Assembly (NCBI GenBank): GCA_910577655.1
Contig: CAJTOW010000014.1
Location: forward strand, 1-54,907
Length of the DNA: 54,907 bases
From: an uncultured Lachnospiraceae bacterium
GTDB taxonomy: Bacteria; Bacillota; Clostridia; Lachnospirales; Lachnospiraceae
Reading direction: 5' to 3'
The notes under the pieces are model-generated. The model was not told the origin of the DNA. It worked only from the letters and a program-made list of their open reading frames with translations, and did no database searches. Of the stretch, positions 24,323-32,972 are shown piece after piece. Each line of letters opens with the position of its first letter. Positions within the stretch are counted from its first letter, which is position 1. A program made the translations under genes and the position numbers.

Positions 24323-25390
24323 ATGAATAAGGATGATAAGTTAAAAGCATTAGATGCGGCGATTACACAGATAGAGAAGTCCTATGGCAAGGGATCCATC
24401 ATGAAGCTGGGAGATTCCGGTAAGAATATGAATGTTGAGACCGTTCCCACAGGCTCCATCAGCCTGGATATCGCCCTGGGCCTGGGCGGTGTGCCCAAGG
24501 GACGCGTGATTGAGATCTACGGCCCGGAGTCCAGCGGTAAGACCACGGTGGCTCTCCACATGGTATCAGAGGTGCAGAAGCGCGGGGGAATAGCCGGATT
24601 CATCGATGCGGAGCATGCCCTTGATCCGGTATACGCCCGCAATATCGGTGTGGATATTGACAATCTTTACATCTCCCAGCCGGACAATGGCGAGCAGGCC
24701 CTTGAGATCACCGAGACCATGGTGCGTTCCGGCGCCGTGGATATCGTGATTGTGGACTCGGTTGCCGCCCTGGTGCCCAAGGCTGAGATCGACGGTGAGA
24801 TGGGTGATTCCCATGTTGGCCTCCAGGCACGTCTCATGTCCCAGGCTCTGCGGAAGCTGACAGGTGTCATCAGTAAGTCAAACTGTACGGTGATCTTCAT
24901 CAACCAGCTTCGTGAGAAGGTCGGCGTCATGTTCGGCAATCCGGAGACCACTACCGGAGGCCGCGCCCTGAAGTTCTATTCGTCCGTGCGTCTGGATGTG
25001 CGCCGGACAGAGTCCTTAAAGCAGGGGGGCGAGGTCATCGGCAACCATGTCCGTGTCAAGGTGGTTAAGAATAAGATTGCTCCGCCCTTTAAGGAGGCAG
25101 AGTTTGATATTATGTTCGGCAAAGGGATATCCAGGGAAGGAGATATCCTGGATCTGGCTGTCAAGGAGAATATTATCGAGAAGAGCGGCGCCTGGTATTC
25201 CTACGCAGGAGCCAAGATCGGCCAGGGCCGTGAGAATGCCAAGAATTATCTCAAGGAGAATCCGGGGGTTTGTGCTGAGGTGGAATTAAAAGTACGGGAA
25301 GTCTATGGACTTCCGGGAGATGTGGTAATTCCGCCTCAGGAGGAGGCGGCTCCTGCTCCGGAGACAAAGGCGGATGATAAGAAAGCATGA
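24323..25390 (+). CDS. recA: Recombinase A
   Basis: A 355-residue ATP-dependent strand-exchange protein for homologous recombination and SOS induction. Motifs in order: KSYGKGSIMKLG, Walker A GPESSGKT (about 67-74), IDAEHALDP, VVDSVAALVP (Walker B), loop-1 region GDSHVGLQARLMSQALRKL and loop-2 FINQLREKVGVMFGNPETTTGG. The start at 24323 follows TGGAGG; the frame is open upstream for 59 codons without a better start. It overlaps recX by four bases and carries a LexA box 171 bases upstream. Confidence 0.98.
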   Translation: MNKDDKLKALDAAITQIEKSYGKGSIMKLGDSGKNMNVETVPTGSISLDIALGLGGVPKGRVIEIYGPESSGKTTVALHMVSEVQKRGGIAGFIDAEHALDPVYARNIGVDIDNLYISQPDNGEQALEITETMVRSGAVDIVIVDSVAALVPKAEIDGEMGDSHVGLQARLMSQALRKLTGVISKSNCTVIFINQLREKVGVMFGNPETTTGGRALKFYSSVRLDVRRTESLKQGGEVIGNHVRVKVVKNKIAPPFKEAEFDIMFGKGISREGDILDLAVKENIIEKSGAWYSYAGAKIGQGRENAKNYLKENPGVCAEVELKVREVYGLPGDVVIPPQEEAAPAPETKADDKKA

Positions 25391-25986
25391 GAGAGTGGGT
25401 GCAGACCGGAAAATGGCAGATCTCATCCCGGGATTCCATAGAAATAGCAGAAGAAAGCGAGGGTGAGCATGGGATTTCCGGGAGAAAGACAGGGAGGAAG
25501 GTTAAGGCAACAACTGACCGGGACACTGGGAGGTCTGCCAGGGATCAGGCATTGTCTTTTCTGGAATATGCAGACCGCACCGAGGAGGAGCTGAGCCGGA
25601 AGCTGAAGGAACGGGGATATTCTCCAGCGGAGATTCAGGATGCACTTTCCTTCCTGCTGGAGTACCATTATCTGGATGACAGGGCCTATGCGGAACGCTA
25701 TGTACGTGCCCGTGCCGGGAGAAAGAGCCGCCGTCAGATCCGGGCAGAACTGGAGCAGAAAGGGATTGCAGGAGAACTGATTGAGACGGCCCTGGCAGAT
25801 GGAACTGTAGATGAGGAAGGCCAGATCCGCCGTTTCCTTGAAAAGAAGGGAGTCTGTTCCGGAGAGGAGACAGACCCCCGGCAGCTTCGCAGAGTGACCG
25901 CAGCACTGGCGAGGAAGGGGTTTTCCTATGATAAGATACGCAGTGTGATGGGACAGATGACAGATAACTGGAATCAGGATATCTGA
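25387..25986 (+). CDS. recX: RecX, regulator of RecA
   Basis: A 199-residue protein that binds RecA filaments and modulates their growth. Three-helix RecX repeats are visible: ALSFLEYADRTEEELSRKL, then YLDDRAYAERYVRARAGRK, then a third after DPRQLRRVTAALARKGFSYD. The first 45 residues are extra and variable. The start at 25387 overlaps the recA stop (ATGA); a later start is possible since the N-terminus is not conserved. Expression is expected to follow recA. Confidence 0.92.
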   Translation: MREWVQTGKWQISSRDSIEIAEESEGEHGISGRKTGRKVKATTDRDTGRSARDQALSFLEYADRTEEELSRKLKERGYSPAEIQDALSFLLEYHYLDDRAYAERYVRARAGRKSRRQIRAELEQKGIAGELIETALADGTVDEEGQIRRFLEKKGVCSGEETDPRQLRRVTAALARKGFSYDKIRSVMGQMTDNWNQDI

Positions 25987-25994
25987 ACTGTTAC
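25984..25994. repeat. Family A single arm at the recX stop
   Basis: TGAACTGTTAC: its first three bases are the TGA stop codon of recX. Further single arms occur at 3812, 33806 and 38647. Confidence 0.55.
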
Positions 25995-26024
25995 CTAAAA
26001 CTTCGTAACCAGGAGCGAAGATAC

Positions 26025-26053
26025 TTGACATAATCTATAAAAAAGATTAGAAT
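26025..26053 (+). promoter_or_regulatory. rny promoter
   Basis: TTGACA (26025-26030), 17 bases, TAGAAT (26048-26053). Confidence 0.75.
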
Positions 26054-26102
26054 TGAAGTGTTGTATTTTTGTACAATGAAAACTAAATAAGGAGGTGCTC
26101 CT

Positions 26103-27647
26103 GTGTCAACGATTATAGCAGTTGTGATCACACTGTGTGTTGTGGCGCCTATTAGCTGGGGTCTTGCAATCACCAATCGGAAGAAGACTTACGAGTCAAA
26201 GATTGGGACTGCAGAAGAGAAAGCCAGAGAGATAATAGATGAAGCGTTAAAGACGGCAGAGACAAAGAAGCGAGAAGCTCTCCTGGAAGCGAAAGAAGAG
26301 TCTTTAAAGACTAAGAATGAGCTGGATAGAGAAACCAAGGAAAGAAGAGCTGAGCTTCAGCGCTATGAAAGACGTGTACTGAGCAAAGAAGAGAATCTGG
26401 ACAAGAAAGCAGAGAACATGGAGAAGCGGGAAGCCAGTCTGGCTGCCCGGGAGGAAGCCCTGAACAAGCGGAATGCCGAAGTTGAGGCATTGTACGATAA
26501 AGGGATGCAGGAACTGGAGCGAATTTCCGGTCTGACCTCCGAACAGGCTAAGGAATATCTGCTTAAATCCGTAGAGGATGATGTGAAGCATGATACTGCC
26601 AGACTCATCAAAGAACTGGAGAACAAGGCGAAGGAAGAGGCAGACAAGAAGGCCAGGGACTATGTGGTCACAGCGATCCAGAGATGTGCGGCTGACCATG
26701 TTGCCGAGACGACGGTTTCGGTTGTGCAGCTGCCCAGTGATGAGATGAAAGGCCGGATTATTGGTCGTGAGGGCCGGAACATCCGTACCCTGGAGACCAT
26801 GACAGGGGTAGAGCTGATCATTGATGATACGCCGGAGGCAGTAGTCTTGTCTGGTTTTGATCCGATCCGGCGGGAGGTTGCGCGGATTGCGCTGGAGCGT
26901 CTGATTGTAGATGGACGTATCCATCCGGCCAGAATTGAGGAGATGGTTGAGAAGGCACAGAAGGAAGTGGAAGCCAATATGCGTGAGGATGGAGAAGCAG
27001 CGACCCTGGAGGTCGGTATCCACGGCATCCATCCGGAGCTGGTGAAGCTTCTGGGTAAGATGAAGTTCAGGACCAGCTATGGCCAGAATGCCCTGCGGCA
27101 TTCCATTGAGGTGGCCCAGCTTGCCGGACTTCTGGCAGCAGAGGTAGGTGTGGACGTGCGTATGTCCAAGCGTGCCGGACTTTTACATGACATTGGCAAA
27201 TCCATTGACCATGAGATGGAGGGTTCCCATGTGCAGCTTGGTGCAGATCTTTGCAGAAAGTATAAGGAATCTGCGGTTGTGATTAATTCTGTGGAATCCC
27301 ATCATTGCGATGTTGAACCCCAGAGTCTCATTGCCTGCATTGTGCAGGCTGCGGATACGATCTCCGCAGCAAGGCCTGGTGCGAGAAGAGAGACCCTGGA
27401 AACATATACGAACAGACTCAAACAGCTTGAAGACATCACCAACTCCTTCAAGGGAGTTGACAAATCTTTTGCGATTCAGGCTGGCCGTGAGGTCAGGATC
27501 ATGGTAGTTCCGGAACAGGTGAGCGATGACGATATGATTCTCATGGCCCGCGAGATTTCCAAACGGATTGAGAACGAACTGGAATATCCAGGCCAGATCA
27601 AGGTCAACGTGATCCGGGAATCCCGTGCTACAGATTATGCGAAATGA
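26103..27647 (+). CDS. rny: Ribonuclease Y
   Basis: A 514-residue membrane-anchored endoribonuclease that starts the turnover of many mRNAs in Firmicutes. It has one N-terminal membrane helix (about 3-22), a long charged coiled coil (about 30-190), a KH domain with GRIIGREGRNIRTLE (about 219-233), and an HD domain with LLHDIGKSIDHE (about 362-373) and the second His in VESHHCDVEP. The start is GTG at 26103, 7 bases after AAGGAGGTG. A hairpin GTTCTG/CAGAAC follows the stop (about 27650-27681) without a clear T-run. Confidence 0.97.
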   Translation: MSTIIAVVITLCVVAPISWGLAITNRKKTYESKIGTAEEKAREIIDEALKTAETKKREALLEAKEESLKTKNELDRETKERRAELQRYERRVLSKEENLDKKAENMEKREASLAAREEALNKRNAEVEALYDKGMQELERISGLTSEQAKEYLLKSVEDDVKHDTARLIKELENKAKEEADKKARDYVVTAIQRCAADHVAETTVSVVQLPSDEMKGRIIGREGRNIRTLETMTGVELIIDDTPEAVVLSGFDPIRREVARIALERLIVDGRIHPARIEEMVEKAQKEVEANMREDGEAATLEVGIHGIHPELVKLLGKMKFRTSYGQNALRHSIEVAQLAGLLAAEVGVDVRMSKRAGLLHDIGKSIDHEMEGSHVQLGADLCRKYKESAVVINSVESHHCDVEPQSLIACIVQAADTISAARPGARRETLETYTNRLKQLEDITNSFKGVDKSFAIQAGREVRIMVVPEQVSDDDMILMAREISKRIENELEYPGQIKVNVIRESRATDYAK

Positions 27648-27874
27648 TGTTCTGGTGAATAGTCCGGGGGATATCAGAACGGTTGCGTCTGGTTGGACAA
27701 GATCTTTCATACATGCCTGAAACAGCAGGATGGCGGATTATAACAGAATGATTGCCGAGAGATAAAATGGCTGGAACTTGTGAACGGGTTCTGGTCATTT
27801 TTGTTTTTGTAAAAACTGGATTGTGTATTATTTCTTACATTTTCAGCTTAAAAATTACAATATTGGTAATTCTA
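27648..27874. other. Gap between rny and the wall-binding gene
   Basis: Beyond the weak hairpin after rny, I see only AT-rich sequence leading to the promoter at 27875. A 66-codon frame at 27752 has no ribosome site. Confidence 0.35.
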
Positions 27875-27903
27875 TTGACAGCAGTGAAGTTCTGTAATAA
27901 ATT
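27875..27903 (+). promoter_or_regulatory. Possible promoter of the wall-binding protein gene
   Basis: TTGACA (27875-27880), 17 bases, TAAATT (27898-27903). The -35 is perfect, the -10 is moderate. Confidence 0.5.
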
Positions 27904-28013
27904 GAAATGGAAAAGAAGTGATCTTGTTGTATGTTTCTTTGCAGATTCATAAATGCAAAGACAGCCATAGCCGGATCACGGGAACAATTATGAAAAGTGA
28001 TAGGGGGATATAT

Positions 28014-28997
28014 GTGAATATGAGACGATTGGGAAAAGGAATTCTGCTGTTTGCGACGGTGGCAGCACTATTGACAACATCCGCGTTTCCAGCATTTGCA
28101 GCCACACGAAAGAAAATAAGAAGCGTTAGCGTGAATATTGAGGCGGTCATCGAACCGGAGACCCGGTTTGGTGAGGAAGAGATTGAAGTGGAGGTCCGGG
28201 GCGGATCTTGTTCCTATGATTACTACGATATCGAGAATGTTGGATTTGAATGGATGGATGAGGATGTACCTGAGCTGACCATCTATCTGCGGGCAGATGA
28301 GGGCTATTATTTCGCACTGACCAAGGCAAGCGACGTGAAGCTGGTTGGTGCCACCTACGTGAAGGCGACCAAGCAGGATTCCTCTGAGACTCTGGCTCTG
28401 CGTGTCAAGCTGCCTTCCATGGCGGAGCGTGTGGGCGCACAGACCGAGGTCACTCTGGCTGACAACGGATTTATCTACTGGGATGATGTCCGCAATGCCG
28501 GAAGCTATGAAGTCCGTCTCTACAGGAATGGTACCGGTGTCGGCGCCAGCTACATTACCACAGAGACTCCCTATCTGGATGTACGCAGCCAGATGTCAAA
28601 GCCAGGTACCTACAGCGCCAGAGTCCGCGGAGTCAATAAGATCAACCCGGAGAATAAGGGCAAATGGGGTGAGTCAACAGCAGTGACCATATCGGACGAA
28701 CAGGCAGAGGCGATCCGGAACGGAAGTGCCGGCGATACCTTCGTCCGTGGAGAGTGGATCTATGATGGAACCGGCTGGTGGTATTCCCACAGCGATGGAA
28801 CCTGCACAAAGAACGGCTGGGAGCAGATCAAGAGTGACTGGTATTTCTTTGATGAGAATGGATATATGAAGACCGGCTGGATCGACTGGGAAGGAAACAG
28901 GTATTATTGTGACCAGAATTCCGGAGCCATGCTGAAGAATACCACAACCCCGGACGGATATATCCTGGGAAGCGACGGAACCCCCAAAAATAATTAG
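28014..28997 (+). CDS. Secreted protein with cell-wall-binding (choline-binding type) repeats
   Basis: A 327-residue exported protein. The signal peptide is clear: MRRLGKG, a hydrophobic core ILLFATVAALL, and a probable cleavage after AFPAFAA. The middle (about 35-230) is a beta-rich region ending in a fibronectin-III-like stretch (VTLADNGFIYWDDV...YEVRLYRNG...YSARVRGVN). The C-terminus has aromatic wall-binding repeats, WIYDGTGWWYSHSDG, GWEQIKSDWYFFDENG and GWIDWEGNRYYCDQNSG. No enzyme motif is visible. I choose GTG at 28014 (GGGGG 6 bases upstream); ATG 28020 is the alternative. It probably coats or organises the wall. Confidence 0.85.
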   Translation: MNMRRLGKGILLFATVAALLTTSAFPAFAATRKKIRSVSVNIEAVIEPETRFGEEEIEVEVRGGSCSYDYYDIENVGFEWMDEDVPELTIYLRADEGYYFALTKASDVKLVGATYVKATKQDSSETLALRVKLPSMAERVGAQTEVTLADNGFIYWDDVRNAGSYEVRLYRNGTGVGASYITTETPYLDVRSQMSKPGTYSARVRGVNKINPENKGKWGESTAVTISDEQAEAIRNGSAGDTFVRGEWIYDGTGWWYSHSDGTCTKNGWEQIKSDWYFFDENGYMKTGWIDWEGNRYYCDQNSGAMLKNTTTPDGYILGSDGTPKNN

Positions 28998-29046
28998 ATA
29001 CGGACATACGTAAAAGGGACAGTGATGTTTTACGGATTTCCGGATG

Positions 29047-29157
29047 CATAAAGGGGCCGTCGGGAAATGATATCAGTATACCATATATTGCCGTGATATT
29101 TCATAAATCATGGGATATATAGTGTGCAGACAGTCATTTTCCGACGGCCTCTTTATG
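29047..29157. terminator. Large stem-loop, probable two-way terminator
   Basis: 24 bases at 29047-29070 pair with 29134-29157, with two mismatches; the core is GGCCGTCGG/CCGACGGCC. A 63-base AT-rich loop lies between. It separates the convergent wall-binding and M23 genes. The size is unusual for a terminator and also fits a degenerate mobile repeat. Confidence 0.55.
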
Positions 29158-29222
29158 TATCTGGTGTTTTGCGACAGTCCAGCCGGGCAGCCTCCTGCCC
29201 CCGAAAAGTGCCGTTTATGCTG

Positions 29223-30446
29223 TTATTGTGGTTCGGTAATACTCTGCGGGACTGCCCCGCCGGGGATGACAGGATCCTTCATCTGGCAGACCCGGTAGTA
29301 TTCCTTGGTTTCCTGGTTTTTGACCGTCTCGGAACGGTTGGCAGAGAGGAATCTGGCCAGCTCATAGCAACTGATCCAGATCTCGTTGTTCCCGTCCTTC
29401 TGGGATTCGTCAAAAATCAGCTGCATGCCAAAGTGCAGATGAGGCTCATCAATATTGTTGGTATTTTCCGTAGCGCTGTAGCCTGTGCGTCCCAGATATC
29501 CGATCACATCACCAGCCTGGACATAGCTGCCTTCCTTCAGGGTCTTATGGTAGGGATAATTTTTCCGCAGGTGCGCGTAATAATAGTACCGCTTCTTGTC
29601 AAAGCTGCGGATACCAAGGCGCCAGCCTCCGTACTGGTTCCAGCCTATGGCTTCCACATAGCCGGACTCTACCGCAATCACCGGAGTGCCTACCTGACCC
29701 ATGAAATCGTGGCCAAGATGCTGTCTGCGGAAGCCATAGCTGCGGGCGGCGCCGAAATCGTCATAGTCCTGGTATGGATAATTTTTGGCAATGGGAGAGA
29801 ATGCCTTCAGACCGTATTTTGTGGTCCACACCATTTCACCGGTGGTCTGGTCAGGTATCTGGATTTCATAGGTACCTACCATTCCGCCGAGAACTGCTGT
29901 ATAGGCCTCCAGATAGTAAGGATAATATTTGGAATCCGCAGTCAGCGTCTCCATGGAAGTGCCGGATTTCAGCTTTTCAATCAGGTTCTCCAGGTCCGCC
30001 TGTTTGTAGCGGGAAAAGTCGCCGCCATACTTTGTGCCCAGCCAGGCCAGAAGCTGGATCCAGGAATAGTGGGGTTCCTGGCCATAGCTTTCCACATCAT
30101 AGCGGAGTGCCTGGGCCATGGCATCGGCGGTGACCTGAAAGTCCACCCATTTGATGAAATTCTTCTGGCCGGAATTGCCAGAACCAGAAGAACCGCCTTG
30201 GGTGGCAGAGTTTCCGGAAGCATTGTCAGATCTGGAAGAATTTTCTTCACCCGCAGAAGTTGTGGGTTCTGAGATACCCAGAATCCTGACAAAGTCCGCC
30301 CCGGCTCCACTGACTGTCTGGGAGATCCCGGATAATTTTTCGCTTAGTCCCCCGGATCCGGAGTCCAGATCCACCTGGTGTTTGTAAAGAACCGAGAGAA
30401 AGAGAATCAGGGTCAGACAGAGAAACATTGGTTTTACTGATTTCAT
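29223..30446 (-). CDS. M23-family metallopeptidase (LytM type), membrane-anchored
   Basis: A 407-residue extracytoplasmic protein. It has an N-terminal membrane helix or uncleaved signal (PMFLCLTLILFLSVLY), a Ser/Gly/Asn-rich linker (about 50-105), a helical middle domain (about 106-215), and an M23 peptidase domain with the zinc ligands in HLGHDFMGQVGTPVIAV (about 255-271), YYYYAHLRKNYP and the final HLHFGMQ (about 357-363). It would cut peptidoglycan cross-bridges or serve as a SpoIIQ-like scaffold; all expected ligands appear present. The start at 30446 follows GAGGGGAGG. It is transcribed divergently from the LytTR regulator. Confidence 0.9.
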   Translation of the reverse strand: MKSVKPMFLCLTLILFLSVLYKHQVDLDSGSGGLSEKLSGISQTVSGAGADFVRILGISEPTTSAGEENSSRSDNASGNSATQGGSSGSGNSGQKNFIKWVDFQVTADAMAQALRYDVESYGQEPHYSWIQLLAWLGTKYGGDFSRYKQADLENLIEKLKSGTSMETLTADSKYYPYYLEAYTAVLGGMVGTYEIQIPDQTTGEMVWTTKYGLKAFSPIAKNYPYQDYDDFGAARSYGFRRQHLGHDFMGQVGTPVIAVESGYVEAIGWNQYGGWRLGIRSFDKKRYYYYAHLRKNYPYHKTLKEGSYVQAGDVIGYLGRTGYSATENTNNIDEPHLHFGMQLIFDESQKDGNNEIWISCYELARFLSANRSETVKNQETKEYYRVCQMKDPVIPGGAVPQSITEPQ

Positions 30447-30502
30447 AAGAACCTCCCCTCTGTAAAACATATGCAAAAAGAATGATAAAGATGTGGAAAA
30501 TT

Positions 30503-30547
30503 GGACAAAAGCAGTCTTACAAGCAGGCTTGACATCTGCTTTTGTCC
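30503..30547. promoter_or_regulatory. Perfect 12-bp inverted repeat between divergent genes
   Basis: GGACAAAAGCAG (30503-30514) and CTGCTTTTGTCC (30536-30547) lie between the M23 gene and the LytTR regulator. It is a candidate operator for either. It does not look like the usual LytTR direct-repeat site. Confidence 0.45.
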
Positions 30548-30612
30548 GGTTTTCCTTGTCCCGTGAGCTATAACAATTCATTACCAGATCCGTGCAGTTG
30601 GAGACAACCGGA

Positions 30613-30641
30613 TTGTCCTTTTGGCGGATTTCTGATATTCT
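30613..30641 (+). promoter_or_regulatory. Promoter of the LytTR two-component operon
   Basis: TTGTCC (30613-30618), 17 bases, TATTCT (30636-30641), 23 bases before the start codon. Confidence 0.6.
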
Positions 30642-30663
30642 GATAAAAAGTGTGGTGATAAAA

Positions 30664-31416
30664 ATGATAAAATTTGCAATCTGTGATGATGAGCCCTATA
30701 TGGTCAGGGAAATCGCAGATCAGCTTTCAGCATATATGGCGCAGGTGCGTATTGCCTCATACAGTGTCAATTGTTTTTCTGGTGGTCAGTGTCTTCTGGA
30801 GAGTAGGGAGGACTTTGACCTGATCTTTCTGGATATCCAGATGGAGCATCCCGACGGGATGGAGACTGCCAGGGCGCTGCGCCGGCGGGGGGTACGCAGC
30901 CTTCTGGTTTTTGTGACAGTCCTGAAGGAAGCGGTTTTTGATGTCTTTGAGCTGCAGGCATATGATTATCTGGTGAAACCTTTGGAACGGGAGCGTTTCC
31001 GGCGGACTATGGACCGGGCTGTGAAGGCGCTGGACCAGGGGACAGAGAAACAGATCATGATCCAGAGAGGGAACTCCTGGGAGGTGGTTCTGTTGTCGCA
31101 AATTGTGTATTGTGAGGTACAGGGGAGGAAGCTTTATATCCACCGGAATGATGGGACTGTCCTGGATTATTATGACAGACTGGAAGCATTTGAGCATCGC
31201 GTGGACGGACGGTTTTTCAGATGCCACAGAAGCTATCTGGTCAATCTGGCTTATGTACGTGGCTGCCGGGACGGTCAGGTACTGCTGTTCCAGGGAGAAG
31301 CGATTCCTGTTTCCAGACTGCGGGAGCAGGAACTGACCCAGACACTTTTGCGCTATATGAAGGAAAGAGTAACAGACAGGTCTGGGTGTTACCAGGCTGA
31401 CCGTACAAAAACGTGA
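30664..31416 (+). CDS. LytTR-family response regulator (AgrA-like)
   Basis: A 250-residue regulator. The receiver domain (1-120) has the acidic pair CDDE (8-11), the phospho-acceptor Asp57 in IFLDIQM and Lys in YLVKP. The C-terminal LytTR domain (about 130-235) is marked by ILSQIVYCEVQGRKLYIH-type and FFRCHRSYLVNLAYV segments. It would bind promoter repeats when phosphorylated by the kinase encoded next. The start at 30664 follows GGTGAT. Its stop is 41 bases before the kinase start. Targets are unknown; wall genes on both sides are candidates. Confidence 0.93.
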   Translation: MIKFAICDDEPYMVREIADQLSAYMAQVRIASYSVNCFSGGQCLLESREDFDLIFLDIQMEHPDGMETARALRRRGVRSLLVFVTVLKEAVFDVFELQAYDYLVKPLERERFRRTMDRAVKALDQGTEKQIMIQRGNSWEVVLLSQIVYCEVQGRKLYIHRNDGTVLDYYDRLEAFEHRVDGRFFRCHRSYLVNLAYVRGCRDGQVLLFQGEAIPVSRLREQELTQTLLRYMKERVTDRSGCYQADRTKT

Positions 31417-31457
31417 TTGCTGTGGGTGTCCGGCTGAACTGTCATAAGAAAGGAATC

Positions 31458-32972
31458 ATGAATATGGATTATTTCGGTGCGTGTTTTGATTGCCTCTGTC
31501 TGGCAGGACAGTGTATACTGCACATGCTCTTTTTGTGCAGGCTTACGGGAAAACAGTGGAAAGCATGGTACTTTGCCGTCCTCCTTCTTCTGGTAGGTGT
31601 ATTTTCGTGGATCGGTGTCAGACTTTCTCTGGGTGGAACAGCCGGTATTGGCATATGGCTGGTGATTTTATATGGGATGAACCGACTGGTTTTGAGAAAC
31701 CATAGGACAGTGTCCTGGACGGCTACGATTCTTACAGTCTATATTTCCCAGCTTTCCTTCGGCATGATCAATTCTGTGGAAGCAGTGCTGTTTCCGCGCT
31801 GGATCGGGAAAACGTTCCTGTATCTGCTGGTTCTGCTGGCATCCGCGGCATCCTTCATGATCTGCGTCGGCTGCTGCCGCCTTGTGCTGGACTCCCTGTC
31901 TCTGAAAGATCGTGACCAGCTGCCTTATATTGGACTGCTGTTGTTTCCCGGCTTGTTTTTCTTTGTGGCAGAGTGGTATATTCTGCAGACTGCTTACACG
32001 ACGATGCTGCCGGTTTCGTCTCTGGCCGAATCCGGGAAGCATGTGGCGCTGCTTTTCCTGCAGCTTCTGGGACTGGGGGCATTTGTATGTACCCTATATG
32101 CCTACAGGCGCATCTGCCATGATTTTCAGACCCGGGAGGAGCTTCGGTCCCTGACTCAGGCGATTCAGGCCCAGAAGGTTTATATCTCGGAAGCCCGGAC
32201 GCGCTATGAGCAGACCAGAGCATTTCGTCATGATATTAAAAACCATCTTTCTGTGCTCAGTGGTCTGCTGAACAATGAAAGACTGGAGGAGGGAAGAGAA
32301 TATTTAAAGAAGCTGAACATCATTTCCGACTCCCTGTCCTTTCCCTGCCATACAGGGAATCCGGTGGTAGACATTCTTTTGGGGGAAAAGCTGGGGCTGG
32401 CAAAGTCCGGTGGGATCGCGGTCCAGGTGTCCCTGGATCTTCCCGGAACCGGCAGGATCGATGATCTGGATCTGTGCGTGATCTTTGGCAATGCCCTGGA
32501 CAATGCGGTCACGGCCTGCCGGTCTGTCCAGGGGGAGAAGTCCATTGTGATTCGGGGAGAGCGGCAGGGGGATTTCTATATGCTTGGATTTGAAAACACC
32601 TGCGCCGGGGAAGGTCAGCCCCATGTGGGAACCGGACTTGCCAATATAAGGTCCGTGGCGGAGAAATACCGTGGCGCAATGCTGATGGAGAAAGCACACG
32701 GACAGTTCTGTCTCAGTGTACTGCTGGATATTTCCGGCAGTTCTCTTTCTGATAGTTCTTCTGGGAGTCCGGATACGAAAAGCTCTGCCGGCAGTCTGGT
32801 ATCCGGCTCCCCCAAACCATTCGTGACATTCAGAGAGCATCTCCATCCAAAAGCCTTGAAAATCTCTGGCAGAACAGTAAACTGGAACCAGGGCAGCGTC
32901 ATAGACCTTTTGTTTACTTCTGAATTGTCGTCTGGCGCTGTTACTATAAAGGATTGGAGGAAGAAACGATGA
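31458..32972 (+). CDS. GHKL-type membrane sensor histidine kinase (AgrC-like)
   Basis: A 504-residue kinase. The first 200 residues hold about six membrane segments; then comes a coiled coil (about 215-260) and the catalytic part, with FRHDIKNHLSVLSG (phospho-acceptor His), the N box GNALDNAVTAC and the G box GTGLANI. This matches the AgrC/ComD class that senses peptides or other external signals. The start at 31458 has AAAGGA close by; ATG 31464 is equally possible. After the GHKL domain there is an unusual tail of about 80 residues rich in Ser and Gly (SGSSLSDSSSGSPDT...), ending on the start of the next gene (ATGA overlap). Confidence 0.9.
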   Translation: MNMDYFGACFDCLCLAGQCILHMLFLCRLTGKQWKAWYFAVLLLLVGVFSWIGVRLSLGGTAGIGIWLVILYGMNRLVLRNHRTVSWTATILTVYISQLSFGMINSVEAVLFPRWIGKTFLYLLVLLASAASFMICVGCCRLVLDSLSLKDRDQLPYIGLLLFPGLFFFVAEWYILQTAYTTMLPVSSLAESGKHVALLFLQLLGLGAFVCTLYAYRRICHDFQTREELRSLTQAIQAQKVYISEARTRYEQTRAFRHDIKNHLSVLSGLLNNERLEEGREYLKKLNIISDSLSFPCHTGNPVVDILLGEKLGLAKSGGIAVQVSLDLPGTGRIDDLDLCVIFGNALDNAVTACRSVQGEKSIVIRGERQGDFYMLGFENTCAGEGQPHVGTGLANIRSVAEKYRGAMLMEKAHGQFCLSVLLDISGSSLSDSSSGSPDTKSSAGSLVSGSPKPFVTFREHLHPKALKISGRTVNWNQGSVIDLLFTSELSSGAVTIKDWRKKR

